From Clostridia bacterium (lineage in GTDB: Bacteria > Bacillota > Clostridia > Oscillospirales > CAG-382): a stretch of 62,292 bases of DNA. Under the pieces are notes generated by a model. It saw nothing but the letters and a program-made list of their open reading frames with translations. It ran no database searches and was not told the origin of the DNA. Location: assembly GCA_017396825.1 (NCBI GenBank), contig JAFQKR010000074.1, positions 1 to 62,292 of the forward strand, given 5' to 3'. Below, piece after piece: positions 41,819 through 51,249 of this stretch (the stretch's first letter is position 1; every line of letters begins with the position of its first letter). Made by a program: the position numbers and the translations under genes.

Positions 41819-43165
41819 ATGGACGGATCAGAACTTTACGGCAAAGAAAAGGTTTCTAAAATCCTTATAAAAACTGCGCCGCCCGTAATGGTCGCACAGC
41901 TTATACAAGCTCTTTACAATATAGTTGACAGTTTTTTTGTGGGCAAAAACGGCGAAGACGGACTTACCGCCCTCTCAATAGTGTATCCCTTACAGCTTCT
42001 TATGATAGCATTGGCGGTAGGTAGCGGTGTGGGCGTTAATACCGTTATGGCGGCAAGACTGGGTGTTGGCAGAAAGAAAGAATCCGATGAATGTGCAGGG
42101 GTAGGCACACCCATTGCGTTTGGAATATGGCTGGTGTTTGCCATCCTTTGCTTTCTCCTTATGCCCGCTTACGCAAGGGTCTCCACCGATTCCTCCTCTG
42201 TCATAAACGAGGTTATTATCTACGGCAGGATAGTTTGCGTTTTTAGCGTATTTTTGTTTTTGGAAAGTGTATGGACAAAGATACTGCAGGCAAGGGGCGA
42301 CATGAAGACTCCTATGACAGCGCAGATAATCGGCGCCATTATAAACATTGCTCTTGACCCATTGCTTATTTTCGGATGGGGGGGTTTCCCTAAGATGGGT
42401 ATCGCAGGCGCGGCAGTTGCCACTGTTTTGGGGCAAATGGCGGCGGCGCTTGTGGTTATGAAAAAGGGTTACTGCAAACCGCCTGAAAGAAGAAAATTTA
42501 CGCCCTATATAAAGCAGATATTCAAAATGGGCACGCCCAATATATTAATGCAATCCGCGTATACGTTTTACATATTTGGGCTAAACCTTATACTTTCCAC
42601 CTTTTCCGATGCGGCGGTTACAGTACTTGGGCTGTATTACAAATGGCAGACCTTCTTTTTTATCCCCCTTGGAGCTATGCAGACCTGCATAGTACCTATT
42701 ATAAGCTTCAACTACGCGGCAGGTGATATGAGCCGTTGCAAAAAAACCATGAATGCTTCTATCATATTCGGCGCAGTTCTTATGTTTTTGGGCACTCTTT
42801 GCTTTGCCTTTATCCCCGTGCCGATGCTTAAGCTTTTCTCATCTGACAACGAGGTGCTGAGAATAGGCGCCCACGCTTTCCCCATAATAGGGCTTAGTTT
42901 TGCACCTATGGTAACCTCCCTTACCTTCCCCGTGTTTTTTCAAGCAGTGGGAAGCAGCTTTAAAAGCAGTGCTCTTACGGTTTTCAGAACGGTTATTTTG
43001 TTCGTGCCCTTGGGGTATCTGCTCTCCCGTTTCGGTCTTGGTTACTTTTGGCTTACCTACCCAATTACGGATAGCCTCAGTTCACTTTTAGGCCTTGTGC
43101 TTTACATTGCCTTTTTGAAAAGCAAAAGAAAAACGCAAATAGAAGAAATGCTTGGTAAGCACTAA
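41819..43165 (+). CDS. MATE family efflux transporter
   Basis: A 448-residue cation-coupled multidrug exporter with twelve transmembrane helices. It starts with the family stretch PPVMVAQLIQALYNIVDSFFVG, has the midpoint repeat with GTPNILMQSAYTFYIFGLN (read in parts), and belongs to the DinF/NorM-like clade. No clear ribosome site precedes the ATG, which is unusual here and suggests reinitiation after xpt, whose stop is 9 bases upstream. Drug, metabolite or purine export are possible. A terminator overlaps the stop codon. Confidence 0.9.
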   Translation: MDGSELYGKEKVSKILIKTAPPVMVAQLIQALYNIVDSFFVGKNGEDGLTALSIVYPLQLLMIALAVGSGVGVNTVMAARLGVGRKKESDECAGVGTPIAFGIWLVFAILCFLLMPAYARVSTDSSSVINEVIIYGRIVCVFSVFLFLESVWTKILQARGDMKTPMTAQIIGAIINIALDPLLIFGWGGFPKMGIAGAAVATVLGQMAAALVVMKKGYCKPPERRKFTPYIKQIFKMGTPNILMQSAYTFYIFGLNLILSTFSDAAVTVLGLYYKWQTFFFIPLGAMQTCIVPIISFNYAAGDMSRCKKTMNASIIFGAVLMFLGTLCFAFIPVPMLKLFSSDNEVLRIGAHAFPIIGLSFAPMVTSLTFPVFFQAVGSSFKSSALTVFRTVILFVPLGYLLSRFGLGYFWLTYPITDSLSSLLGLVLYIAFLKSKRKTQIEEMLGKH

Positions 43166-43186
43166 GGCTTACCAAGCATTTTATTC
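43148..43186 (+). terminator. Terminator overlapping the MATE stop codon
   Basis: ATGCTTGGTAAGC-N6-GCTTACCAAGCAT then TTTATT; the stop codon lies in the loop. Confidence 0.85.
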
Positions 43187-46100
43187 TATCGGCTTAACAT
43201 AAGCTTAAGGCTTACGTAGTCTGACGAGCTTATCTCGCCGCTGTCGTCAACATCGGCAGCGTTTTTTTGCACCTTATCCAAGGAGGTGGTGTTCTTTATG
43301 TACCCCTTTACGTTGATATAATCGGTGGCAGAAACGGTACCGTTGCCGTCTACATCGCCTATTACCACCACGGTCATACTTTTCGAACCGTCAAAAGACG
43401 TAACCGTATGTCCGGTGGATACGGGTAAAGATCCCACTGCTTCGCCGTTACAGTCCACAACCTTTACCTCCGTAGCAAAGTTGCTTTGGAAATCCCTTAC
43501 GGTAGTGTTAGCTTTCACCCTATACACAAACTCACCGTCTTCGGCGTAAACGGTATTATCCCCAAGGATTATGCCGTTTTTAAGGTTGTTGAAGAACCTT
43601 TTATGGACGGGATATACCTGCTCGGAGGACTGATAGTAAAGGGTATTTCCTGCACCGCTGTTAAGCTTGGATCTCACTGTGCCTGCTGAAAGCTCGGAGA
43701 CGGTGAAGGTCTTATAGGATGCGCTTTGGGTGCCGTTAAGCTCATAAGAAGCGCCGCTTACGTAGAGCGCGTAGTTGTTGCTTACATACGCCGCAGGACT
43801 TCCCGTAGTATCGTTATTATAGTAGAGCTGATATGCGCCAACGTTGTTACCGCTGCAGGTAACCTCTCCGGCATTGTAGCAGTTTTTAAGGTGTGCAGTT
43901 GTGCCACTGAGGAACGCCGCTATACCGCAGGCGTGTTGTTTAACTCCGCTATCGCCACCAACGGCTGTAACCTTGCCTACATTATAGCAATTGTATATAC
44001 CGTTTCCGTTGCCTGAATAGCCGCCGTAAACGTAACCTACTATGCCGCCTGCTCCCTTGGTGCCATAAGTACTGCCTGCATCGGTAGTAACTATATCACC
44101 ACTGTTTCCGCAAGAGATTATAGTATAGGCATAACCGCTTGGAGTAGCGTGGTTGGGGCCTCTGCCCAATATGCCGCCTGCGTTGGTGGTTGCCTCTACG
44201 TTACCGTAGTTGTAGCAATCAGATATGGTAAATGCATTGACAGTATCATACTCGGTGCCACCTGACGTATAGGTTGTGGTGCCTGCGCCGTATATACCGC
44301 CCGCCATGGAGTTGGTGTTGGTCTTAGAGAAATGAACGTAGCCGTAATTATCACAGCCGGCTATGCTTGTGTTACCGGCAGAATAAGCCAATATGCCCCC
44401 TGCCCTGGAAGAATCGGAAAGCACCTCTCCGTAGTTAACGGAGTTGCTGATATTGCAAACGTATTTTATTGTAGAAGCATCTTTACCAAAGCGGGCAACC
44501 AAGCCGCCGCTGTAAGAATCGGAACTTACCCTGCCCTTGTTTATACAGCCGTCCATAACCAGCGCCGAGCCAAGCACGTACCCGAAAAGGCCGCCGGATT
44601 GACTTGTACCCGAAACGTCTCCGTAGTTAACGCAGTCTACTGCAACGGTCTTTACGCCGTCACCCACGTAACCGATAAGACCGCCTGTTACGGTACCGCC
44701 GTAAAGCTTTACGTTTACCGTCACCTTTTCAAGCCTTGCGCCGCCGGTGCTTTTAGCGGCAATTGCGCCGTTATATCCGCTGCCGCTTATCTCGCCCTTA
44801 AGGGCGACATTCTTCACGGTTCCGCTAAGATCGGCAAACATAGGAGCACTTGTAGTAACAGTATGACCGTTACCGTCAAGCACACCCGTAAATTTTGCGG
44901 GATAAGAGGAGGTAAGTGTAATATCAGATGTGAGGTAATAACTACCATCTGCGCTCATCGCCGCAAACTCCTCCGCCGTTGAAACAGCAACAGAGGCCTT
45001 ACCTCTTCTGATTGCAATTATCTTATCATAAGCACTTTGCTGATCAGCGTTAAGATAACCTATACTGTACCCACTCTTGGTAAAGGATTGGGTAGTCATC
45101 AAGGTTTTTCCGTTTGGAGTGAAATGATAGGAGCCTTCAAGCACAGTAGTAGTTCCGTCAGAGGCAGTAGTAGTGCCCCCATCGGTACCGTCAAGTATAC
45201 AAGTTGTAACGGATTCGTTTACGTACTGAGCAGTGCTTAGGGTTATATAAAGCTTTGTATACGTGCTGTTGCTTAAATTAAAGCTTCTGTAAAGATTATT
45301 TACCGTAACGCCGTCACTGCTGTAATAGTCAGCCCTTTTTACAAGGGTGCCGTCTACGGTGTAGCCCATACTGCGGGCGGTTCTGTCTATTACGAATATT
45401 CTATCGGGAGAGATACTGCCTGAACCATCGTAGGCTATTGCGGCGGCAAACCTATCGGTATGATAGGTAACCTTTGTACCGTCACCGTTCAACGTAACGA
45501 GGTAGTCACTTTTTCCCGCCGCGTACTGATCTTTGTTTTTATACATGGTGGTATTTACAGTGGGACAAAAGCCTATACCGCCTGAGGGAAGGACGTATTG
45601 ACCTTCTACACTTGCCATTTTCATCTGCAATATAACGGTGGAATCGGAAACGCCGGTAACGTTTGATAAGGGAGAGTCGCTATAATTCCAAATAACAAAG
45701 TCAAAAAGGTCTACGGGTACGTTGGATACGTTTATTATCTCCACACCCTCGTACATATCGTTACCGGGAGAGTTTTTAGTTACTTCTGTGATATACAAGG
45801 GGGTACCGAAATACAAGGTTACGCGCTGTACGTTACTGTATACTCCGTTTTTAAGAGCGCAGTATTTAAGAACGGTATCCTCCGTTACGGATATTATGCC
45901 GGGATACAGCTTACGGGTATCGGAGGTTATAGGGTCACTACCGTCGGTTGTGTAGAATATTTCTCCGTCGCCCTTCATGGTTACTGTTTGAGGGGTATCA
46001 TAAACACCGGTAATGTGAGAGCAAACAGGTGCCGACGTTTCCTTTATACTGAAGGTGCCTAGGATAGGCAGATGGTCAGAGGCTATTCTTATTTCAGCCG

Positions 46101-47784
46101 CGCCGTTGCAGACCTGATAACCTACCGCAGTCAGGGCCTCGGTGTTGTAAAAGATATGGTCTATGGGCAGGTCAGGCACCTCCACAAGGTCGGGGGTGGT
46201 TATGGAGTTCATGGAATACTCGTATTTAATAAAATCTTCACTGCCATGAAGAGTATCCGAAAGTTCCTCGGAGATTCGCTTATAGGAGGGGTCAAAGCTA
46301 TACATATTAAAGTCGCCCGTATAAACCACGGGAATAACGCCGTAAACGTCAAACACCTTTTCCATAACACCAAGGCAGGTCTCTGCGTTTGCAAGGCGGT
46401 CGTTTATTGCATCCTCTGCCGTATAGTTTACGTAAGAGGATAGCCTGAGCGAGAAATGAGTATTCATGGCGAGGATATAGCTACCGCTGACATTATCCTT
46501 AAATACAGCCCAAGACATACTTTTACCGGGGCTGAAGGAGGCAAACTGAGATTCCGTAAGGTCTCTTACCTCATAGCAATCTCTGTAAAGCCATGCGCCG
46601 TGGCCCATGTTATTGTTAGCGGCGGTATTGCTTTCCACGGTAAGACGGTCGCTGTTATACATTATCGGTGCGTGGTGATGAACGTACGCCACAGAGGTGT
46701 CCGTTCTGTACTCATCCACTACCTTATAATTTGTGTAGGTTGAAAGAAGGTTGGTTATGCCGGTTTTGTTGGCCTCGGTACGCTCTTGAAAGCCCACTAT
46801 ATCAGGATGATAGCCCGATATGACATTATACAAATGAGTAGTACGGTTTAGACCATCAGCGAGAGCCACGGTAGACTGACTTATGTAGTACACGTTGTAG
46901 CTCATCACGTCAATGGTATTGCCGTAATCGGGAGCTTTGGGAGTAACGTAGCTTATGTCCTCCTTGTTTACATTTGCAGGAATATCGCCAAGACCTGTGT
47001 AGACCATAAAGTCATCCATATACGCCTTTACACCTGCGGCGGTTTTAAGACCTATGGCAGAGGCATACTGCTCTGTTGCCATGAAAACATCCTTATATTT
47101 GCCGTTAGGAGAGGAAACCTTAACGCCGTTCATATAAACGGTAGGACCTGCGTCGATATCAACGGCTATTCTTACAGTCACTTCCCTGCCAACCAAAGGA
47201 TATGCGGTGGGAGAGGAGGCATTTGCTGTCAAAGCGGAAACACCAAACAGTTTATAGGAAACGGAGCTTGTCCCTGTTCCGTAAATGGCATCGTCATAGT
47301 TATACCAGTTGTAGCCCCTACCCTGATTGTAAGCAGTACCCGCAACTCTGAGATGTACGGTATTGTAGGTTTTATAGCCGTTGTAGTTATAGATTAGAGA
47401 GGAATATGCCGTATAGTCCGTAGAGGAAACGTAATTCAATTTGTAGGAGATAGTGTAGTCTCCCTTTGCCGCTTCACTCATTGCCGTATTGTCAAGGACT
47501 GTAAGGTATGCGTTATACGAAGACGTGTTGTCACAAAGCAGCCTTCCGTTTTCTATTGAATAATCGGAGTAATTGTAAAGATACTCTTCAGCCTCGCTCC
47601 AGCCGAGAACAGACAACACCTTGTCCTTATCCGAAACGTCGGCATAATCAAAGTCCTCGTAATAAATAACGGTGCCGTTTTCAAGGCCGTTTACGGCTTT
47701 TACAGAAACAAGAATTCCCAAATAAGGCATAAGCCCTATAAGAATAGTCAACGCAAGTGCGGCAGAGATAAATCTTTTAGACAC
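43186..47784 (-). CDS. Giant secreted nuclease-like protein with GLUG repeats and dockerin
   Basis: A 1532-residue exported protein. Signal peptide (1-30); a beta-sandwich region like LamG (about 40-270); an endonuclease/exonuclease/phosphatase domain (about 293-578: DVMSYNVYYISQ, VGFQERTE, MNTHFSL, YTGDFNMYS and the final SDHLPILGTF, each with an expected metal or catalytic residue); a chitobiase-type Ig domain (about 585-655, GEIFYTTDGSDP); a lamin-tail-like domain (about 655-770); GLUG repeats (about 1000-1350); and a type I dockerin (1476-1532). It probably cuts extracellular nucleic acids or phosphoesters. The start is GTG at 47784, with AGGGGG 7 bases upstream, instead of the longer frame. 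Confidence 0.85.
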   Translation of the reverse strand: MSKRFISAALALTILIGLMPYLGILVSVKAVNGLENGTVIYYEDFDYADVSDKDKVLSVLGWSEAEEYLYNYSDYSIENGRLLCDNTSSYNAYLTVLDNTAMSEAAKGDYTISYKLNYVSSTDYTAYSSLIYNYNGYKTYNTVHLRVAGTAYNQGRGYNWYNYDDAIYGTGTSSVSYKLFGVSALTANASSPTAYPLVGREVTVRIAVDIDAGPTVYMNGVKVSSPNGKYKDVFMATEQYASAIGLKTAAGVKAYMDDFMVYTGLGDIPANVNKEDISYVTPKAPDYGNTIDVMSYNVYYISQSTVALADGLNRTTHLYNVISGYHPDIVGFQERTEANKTGITNLLSTYTNYKVVDEYRTDTSVAYVHHHAPIMYNSDRLTVESNTAANNNMGHGAWLYRDCYEVRDLTESQFASFSPGKSMSWAVFKDNVSGSYILAMNTHFSLRLSSYVNYTAEDAINDRLANAETCLGVMEKVFDVYGVIPVVYTGDFNMYSFDPSYKRISEELSDTLHGSEDFIKYEYSMNSITTPDLVEVPDLPIDHIFYNTEALTAVGYQVCNGAAEIRIASDHLPILGTFSIKETSAPVCSHITGVYDTPQTVTMKGDGEIFYTTDGSDPITSDTRKLYPGIISVTEDTVLKYCALKNGVYSNVQRVTLYFGTPLYITEVTKNSPGNDMYEGVEIINVSNVPVDLFDFVIWNYSDSPLSNVTGVSDSTVILQMKMASVEGQYVLPSGGIGFCPTVNTTMYKNKDQYAAGKSDYLVTLNGDGTKVTYHTDRFAAAIAYDGSGSISPDRIFVIDRTARSMGYTVDGTLVKRADYYSSDGVTVNNLYRSFNLSNSTYTKLYITLSTAQYVNESVTTCILDGTDGGTTTASDGTTTVLEGSYHFTPNGKTLMTTQSFTKSGYSIGYLNADQQSAYDKIIAIRRGKASVAVSTAEEFAAMSADGSYYLTSDITLTSSYPAKFTGVLDGNGHTVTTSAPMFADLSGTVKNVALKGEISGSGYNGAIAAKSTGGARLEKVTVNVKLYGGTVTGGLIGYVGDGVKTVAVDCVNYGDVSGTSQSGGLFGYVLGSALVMDGCINKGRVSSDSYSGGLVARFGKDASTIKYVCNISNSVNYGEVLSDSSRAGGILAYSAGNTSIAGCDNYGYVHFSKTNTNSMAGGIYGAGTTTYTSGGTEYDTVNAFTISDCYNYGNVEATTNAGGILGRGPNHATPSGYAYTIISCGNSGDIVTTDAGSTYGTKGAGGIVGYVYGGYSGNGNGIYNCYNVGKVTAVGGDSGVKQHACGIAAFLSGTTAHLKNCYNAGEVTCSGNNVGAYQLYYNNDTTGSPAAYVSNNYALYVSGASYELNGTQSASYKTFTVSELSAGTVRSKLNSGAGNTLYYQSSEQVYPVHKRFFNNLKNGIILGDNTVYAEDGEFVYRVKANTTVRDFQSNFATEVKVVDCNGEAVGSLPVSTGHTVTSFDGSKSMTVVVIGDVDGNGTVSATDYINVKGYIKNTTSLDKVQKNAADVDDSGEISSSDYVSLKLMLSR

Positions 47785-47822
47785 GGTACAACCCCCTGCA
47801 AATTTTTTCTTCAATATATAGT

Positions 47823-47851
47823 ATATTATCACAATTAACCTCTCTTTACAA
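47823..47851 (-). promoter_or_regulatory. Promoter of the nuclease-dockerin gene
   Basis: Minus strand TTGTAA, 17-base spacer, TAATAT, 39 bases upstream of the GTG start. Confidence 0.65.
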
Positions 47852-47939
47852 CGGATTTTATCCTTACAAGCATAACTTTATGCACTATGTACTACAACGC
47901 AAAGTGTTTTTTATGCACAATTCCTTCAGTCTTAAAAAC

Positions 47940-47968
47940 TTGACTAAGGCGACAAAATATGATATAAT
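47940..47968 (+). promoter_or_regulatory. Promoter of the NSS symporter
   Basis: TTGACT, 17-base spacer, TATAAT, 30 bases before the ATG. Confidence 0.85.
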
Positions 47969-47997
47969 TTATAGAATTTTATGGCAAGGAGCAATAT

Positions 47998-49383
47998 ATG
48001 GAAAAGAAAAGAAGCAGTTTCACCGGCAAGATAGGCTTTGTTCTTGCTGCGGCAGGATCTGCTGTTGGGTTGGGTAACATTTGGCGATTCCCATACCTTG
48101 CAGCAAAATACGGCGGCGGTATATTCTTGTTGGTATACCTTATTTTGGCAGTTACTTTTGGCTTTGCCCTGATGTGCGCCGAAATAGCCATCGGCAGAAA
48201 AACAGGTAAGAGCGCCATCGAAGCCTACGGAAGCTTAAATAAAAAATACAAGTTTGTCGGTATACTAGCCTCGGTAGTGCCTATCATAGTACTTCCCTAC
48301 TACTCCGTTATCGGCGGCTGGGTTACCAAGTATTTTGTAAAGATAGTTTCGGATGGTATTGGTGATACCGCAGTGGTAGAGGGCGTCGGTAAGGACGCAG
48401 TATCATATTTTGATAAATTTACCGGGCAGATAGGCGAGCCTCTTCTGTATTTTCTTTTGTTTATCGGTATTACCGCAGCGGTAGTGCTTTTGGGTGTTGA
48501 AAAGGGTATAGAAAAGGTAAGCAAGGTCATGATGCCCGTGCTTATTGTATTGACTGTGGGCATTGCAATCTACTCCATGACACTTCCCGGAGCGATGGAC
48601 GGCGTTGTATACTACATAAAGCCTGATTTCTCCAACTTCTCAGTTAACACGGTGCTTGGCGCAATGGGACAGCTTTTCTACTCCATGTCGCTGGCGATGG
48701 GTATCATGATAACCTACGGCAGTTACATGAAGAAGGACGTTAGTATAGAGTCCTCCGTTTCTCAGATAGAGATTTTTGACACGGGTGTTGCTTTTCTTGC
48801 AGGTCTTATGGTAATACCTGCGGTGTTCTCCTTCTCCGGTGGCGACCCCTCTAAGATAAACGCAGGTCCCGGTCTTATGTTTGAGACCTTACCCCAGGTG
48901 TTTAACAGCATTGGCACCGTAGGCGGCACGATACTCGGCGCAACCTTCTTCCTTATGGTTTTGTTTGCGGCCCTTACCTCCTCCATATCCCTTATGGAAA
49001 CGGTGGTTTCTATTTTCAGAGACAAGTTTGGCTGGGGCAGAAGGAGCACATGCCTTTTCGTTCTTGCAGGTTCTGTATCCTTGGGTATCCCCTCTGCATT
49101 GGGATTTAACGTATGGAAGAGCGTTAAGCTTGCAGGCATGAACATACTTGATATGTTCGACTTTGCCTCTAACAGCGTTATAATGCCCATAGTCGCTCTT
49201 CTCACCTGCATCTTCGTAGGCTATGTTTTGGGCACGAAGGTGGTTGAAGACGAAATAGAGCTTTGCGGCAAGTTCAGACGTAAAAAGCTGTTCAACTTGA
49301 TGATAAAATACATTGCTCCCGTATGCATAGTGCTTATTCTCGTAAGCTCCGTTCTAGACGCGCTGAATATAGTAGATATATAA
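47998..49383 (+). CDS. Sodium-dependent amino-acid transporter (NSS/SNF family)
   Basis: A 461-residue Na+-coupled symporter of the LeuT/MhsT fold, with 11-12 helices. Helix 1 holds the diagnostic unwound motif GSAVGLGNIWRFPYLAAKYGG (given in part: AVGLGNIWRFPYL), which coordinates two sodium ions and the substrate. LPYYSVIGGW in helix 3, and the helix 6 region MSLAMGIMITYGSYMKKD, also fit. It probably imports a neutral or aromatic amino acid. AAGGAG lies 6 bases before the ATG. Single-gene unit with a bidirectional terminator shared with the convergent PutP-like gene. Confidence 0.93.
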   Translation: MEKKRSSFTGKIGFVLAAAGSAVGLGNIWRFPYLAAKYGGGIFLLVYLILAVTFGFALMCAEIAIGRKTGKSAIEAYGSLNKKYKFVGILASVVPIIVLPYYSVIGGWVTKYFVKIVSDGIGDTAVVEGVGKDAVSYFDKFTGQIGEPLLYFLLFIGITAAVVLLGVEKGIEKVSKVMMPVLIVLTVGIAIYSMTLPGAMDGVVYYIKPDFSNFSVNTVLGAMGQLFYSMSLAMGIMITYGSYMKKDVSIESSVSQIEIFDTGVAFLAGLMVIPAVFSFSGGDPSKINAGPGLMFETLPQVFNSIGTVGGTILGATFFLMVLFAALTSSISLMETVVSIFRDKFGWGRRSTCLFVLAGSVSLGIPSALGFNVWKSVKLAGMNILDMFDFASNSVIMPIVALLTCIFVGYVLGTKVVEDEIELCGKFRRKKLFNLMIKYIAPVCIVLILVSSVLDALNIVDI

Positions 49384-49423
49384 AAAAAGCTCGGTTCACT
49401 TCAAGTGAACCGAGCCATTTTTT
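49383..49423. terminator. Bidirectional terminator between two symporter genes
   Basis: GCTCGGTTCAC-TTCAA-GTGAACCGAGC stem flanked by A7 and T6. Confidence 0.9.
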
Positions 49424-49430
49424 ACTATTT

Positions 49431-50975
49431 TTAGTCGTCTATTGACTTGCTGGTAGCGGTCGCGTAGATAGCCTTAACCTCTTCACCGGGCTCCTTGGTT
49501 GCAAGGGTTACTGCAACTGTAGCGATGAGACCTGCGATAAAGCCGGGGATTATCTCGTAAACACCGATGTTGTAAACTGCGGCATCCATAATAGTGTTGG
49601 TAAACATAAGCAACCAAGCGATATCTACGATAGCGCCAACAATTATACCTGTGCAAGCGCCTGCGTAATTAAGACGGCGCCAGAAGAGAGAAAGAATAAC
49701 AACGGGACCGAAGGCGGAACCGAAGAGACCCCAAGCATTTTCAACCATTGCCATTATGTTGCTTGCCCAACTACCGCCGTTGATGCCGCTTACTGCGATA
49801 AAGAAAGCAATAACGGAAACGACAAGAACCACTATACGGCCAACCCAAAGAAGCTCCTTATCAGAAGCCTTGTCCTTACGAACGAGGGGCTTGTAAAGGT
49901 CGCTGGTGAAAGCGGAGGAGGCAACGAGAAGCTGAGAGTCGGCAGTGGACATTGCCGCCGCAACGATAGCCGCAAGTAGGAAGCCTACTATAAGGCTGGG
50001 GAATATGTTTTGTGTAACGGAAATGAATATGTCCTGACCGTTGTTGGGAAGAAGAGTAGCCGCAAGGGACGAACCGTCAGAAAGAAGGAAGGTTCTGCCC
50101 AGTATTGCTATTGCGATAGCCGCGCCGAGAGAAAGAACAACCCAAGCTATAGCAACGGTTGCGGATTTCTTAACCATGGAGGGCTTTTCGATAGCCATAA
50201 AGCGAACGAGAATGTGAGGCATACCGAAGTAACCAAGGCCCCAACCAAGACCGGAGGCAATATCCTGCCAGCTTGCAGTGAAGGGGTTGGTGCCGAAAGC
50301 GGAGATGCCCTCTGCAAAGGCGCCCTCGTAGCTGGCGTCAAAATCGCCACCCATCATAACTATCGGAACGGCAAGAAGCGCAACGAGCATAAGTATGCCT
50401 TGGAAAAAGTCCGTCCAGCAAACGGCCTTATAACCGCCGAGGAAGGTGTATGCAAGAATAAGAACAGCAAATATTGCAACCGCAAGGATTTCCTGACCTT
50501 GCAAAGCGGGAATAACCGCGCACATAACCTTTTGACCTGCAACAAAGGCAGAGGAAACGTAAACGGTAAAGCTTACTAGGAAGATGATAGCCGCAGATAT
50601 CTTAAGCACAGGGCTCTTGGAAGCAAAACGATTGGTAAGATACTGAGGCAAGGTAATGGAGTCACCTGAAGCCTTGGAAAAACGGCGTAGACGCTTTGCA
50701 ACGAATATCCAGTTAGCAGCGGTACCAAGCGCAAGACCGATACCTATCCAAACCTTGCCCATACCGAACGCCAATATACTGCCGGGGAAGCCCATAAGAA
50801 GCCAACCGGACATATCGGACGCCTGAGCGCTCATTGCTGTAACCCAAGGACCCATGGAACGACCGCCAAGGAAGTAATCCTTTTCGCCGCCGCCTTTAGA
50901 ACGGGAAAAGAAGAAAATACCAATGCCAAGAATAAGAATAAAATACGCAATAAAAGCAACTAAATCAAGACCCAA
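49431..50975 (-). CDS. putP: Sodium/proline symporter-like protein (SSS family)
   Basis: A 514-residue Na+/solute symporter with about 13 helices. It begins like PutP, with FFFSRSKGGGEKDYFLGGRSMGPW (part), SAQASDMSGWLLMGFPG near 50 (the sodium and proline site), and the conserved LGGYKAVCWTDFFQG near 180. It imports proline or a related solute. The start codon is TTG at 50975; GGAGG is 8 bases upstream. It converges with the NSS symporter, and its promoter is nearly consensus. Confidence 0.92.
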   Translation of the reverse strand: MGLDLVAFIAYFILILGIGIFFFSRSKGGGEKDYFLGGRSMGPWVTAMSAQASDMSGWLLMGFPGSILAFGMGKVWIGIGLALGTAANWIFVAKRLRRFSKASGDSITLPQYLTNRFASKSPVLKISAAIIFLVSFTVYVSSAFVAGQKVMCAVIPALQGQEILAVAIFAVLILAYTFLGGYKAVCWTDFFQGILMLVALLAVPIVMMGGDFDASYEGAFAEGISAFGTNPFTASWQDIASGLGWGLGYFGMPHILVRFMAIEKPSMVKKSATVAIAWVVLSLGAAIAIAILGRTFLLSDGSSLAATLLPNNGQDIFISVTQNIFPSLIVGFLLAAIVAAAMSTADSQLLVASSAFTSDLYKPLVRKDKASDKELLWVGRIVVLVVSVIAFFIAVSGINGGSWASNIMAMVENAWGLFGSAFGPVVILSLFWRRLNYAGACTGIIVGAIVDIAWLLMFTNTIMDAAVYNIGVYEIIPGFIAGLIATVAVTLATKEPGEEVKAIYATATSKSIDD

Positions 50976-51010
50976 AACCGTGTCCTCCTTTAGATGTGAT
51001 AGTTTTAATA

Positions 51011-51039
51011 ATTATACCATATACGGTCGATAAATGCAA
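51011..51039 (-). promoter_or_regulatory. Promoter of putP
   Basis: Minus strand TTGCAT, 17-base spacer, TATAAT, 36 bases upstream of the TTG start. Confidence 0.75.
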
Positions 51040-51174
51040 CCCTTTTTTATAAAAATACAAAAAACGCTTTTTCGCTTTCAAAAAAGAGCCGGCCGGACTA
51101 CCTAAACCCCTAAATTACACAAAAGTCATAACGACGATTTATTTATTTTAGTGAATAAATATAAAGGAAAACTA

Positions 51175-51203
51175 TTGCAATATACAACCAAATGTGTTAC
51201 ACT
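51175..51203 (+). promoter_or_regulatory. Promoter of the polar amino-acid ABC operon
   Basis: TTGCAA, 17-base spacer, TACACT, 47 bases before the first ATG. Confidence 0.6.
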
Positions 51204-51249
51204 GTGAGTGTGCGTGCACTGAACGCAAAATTCGTACAGGAGGTACGTA

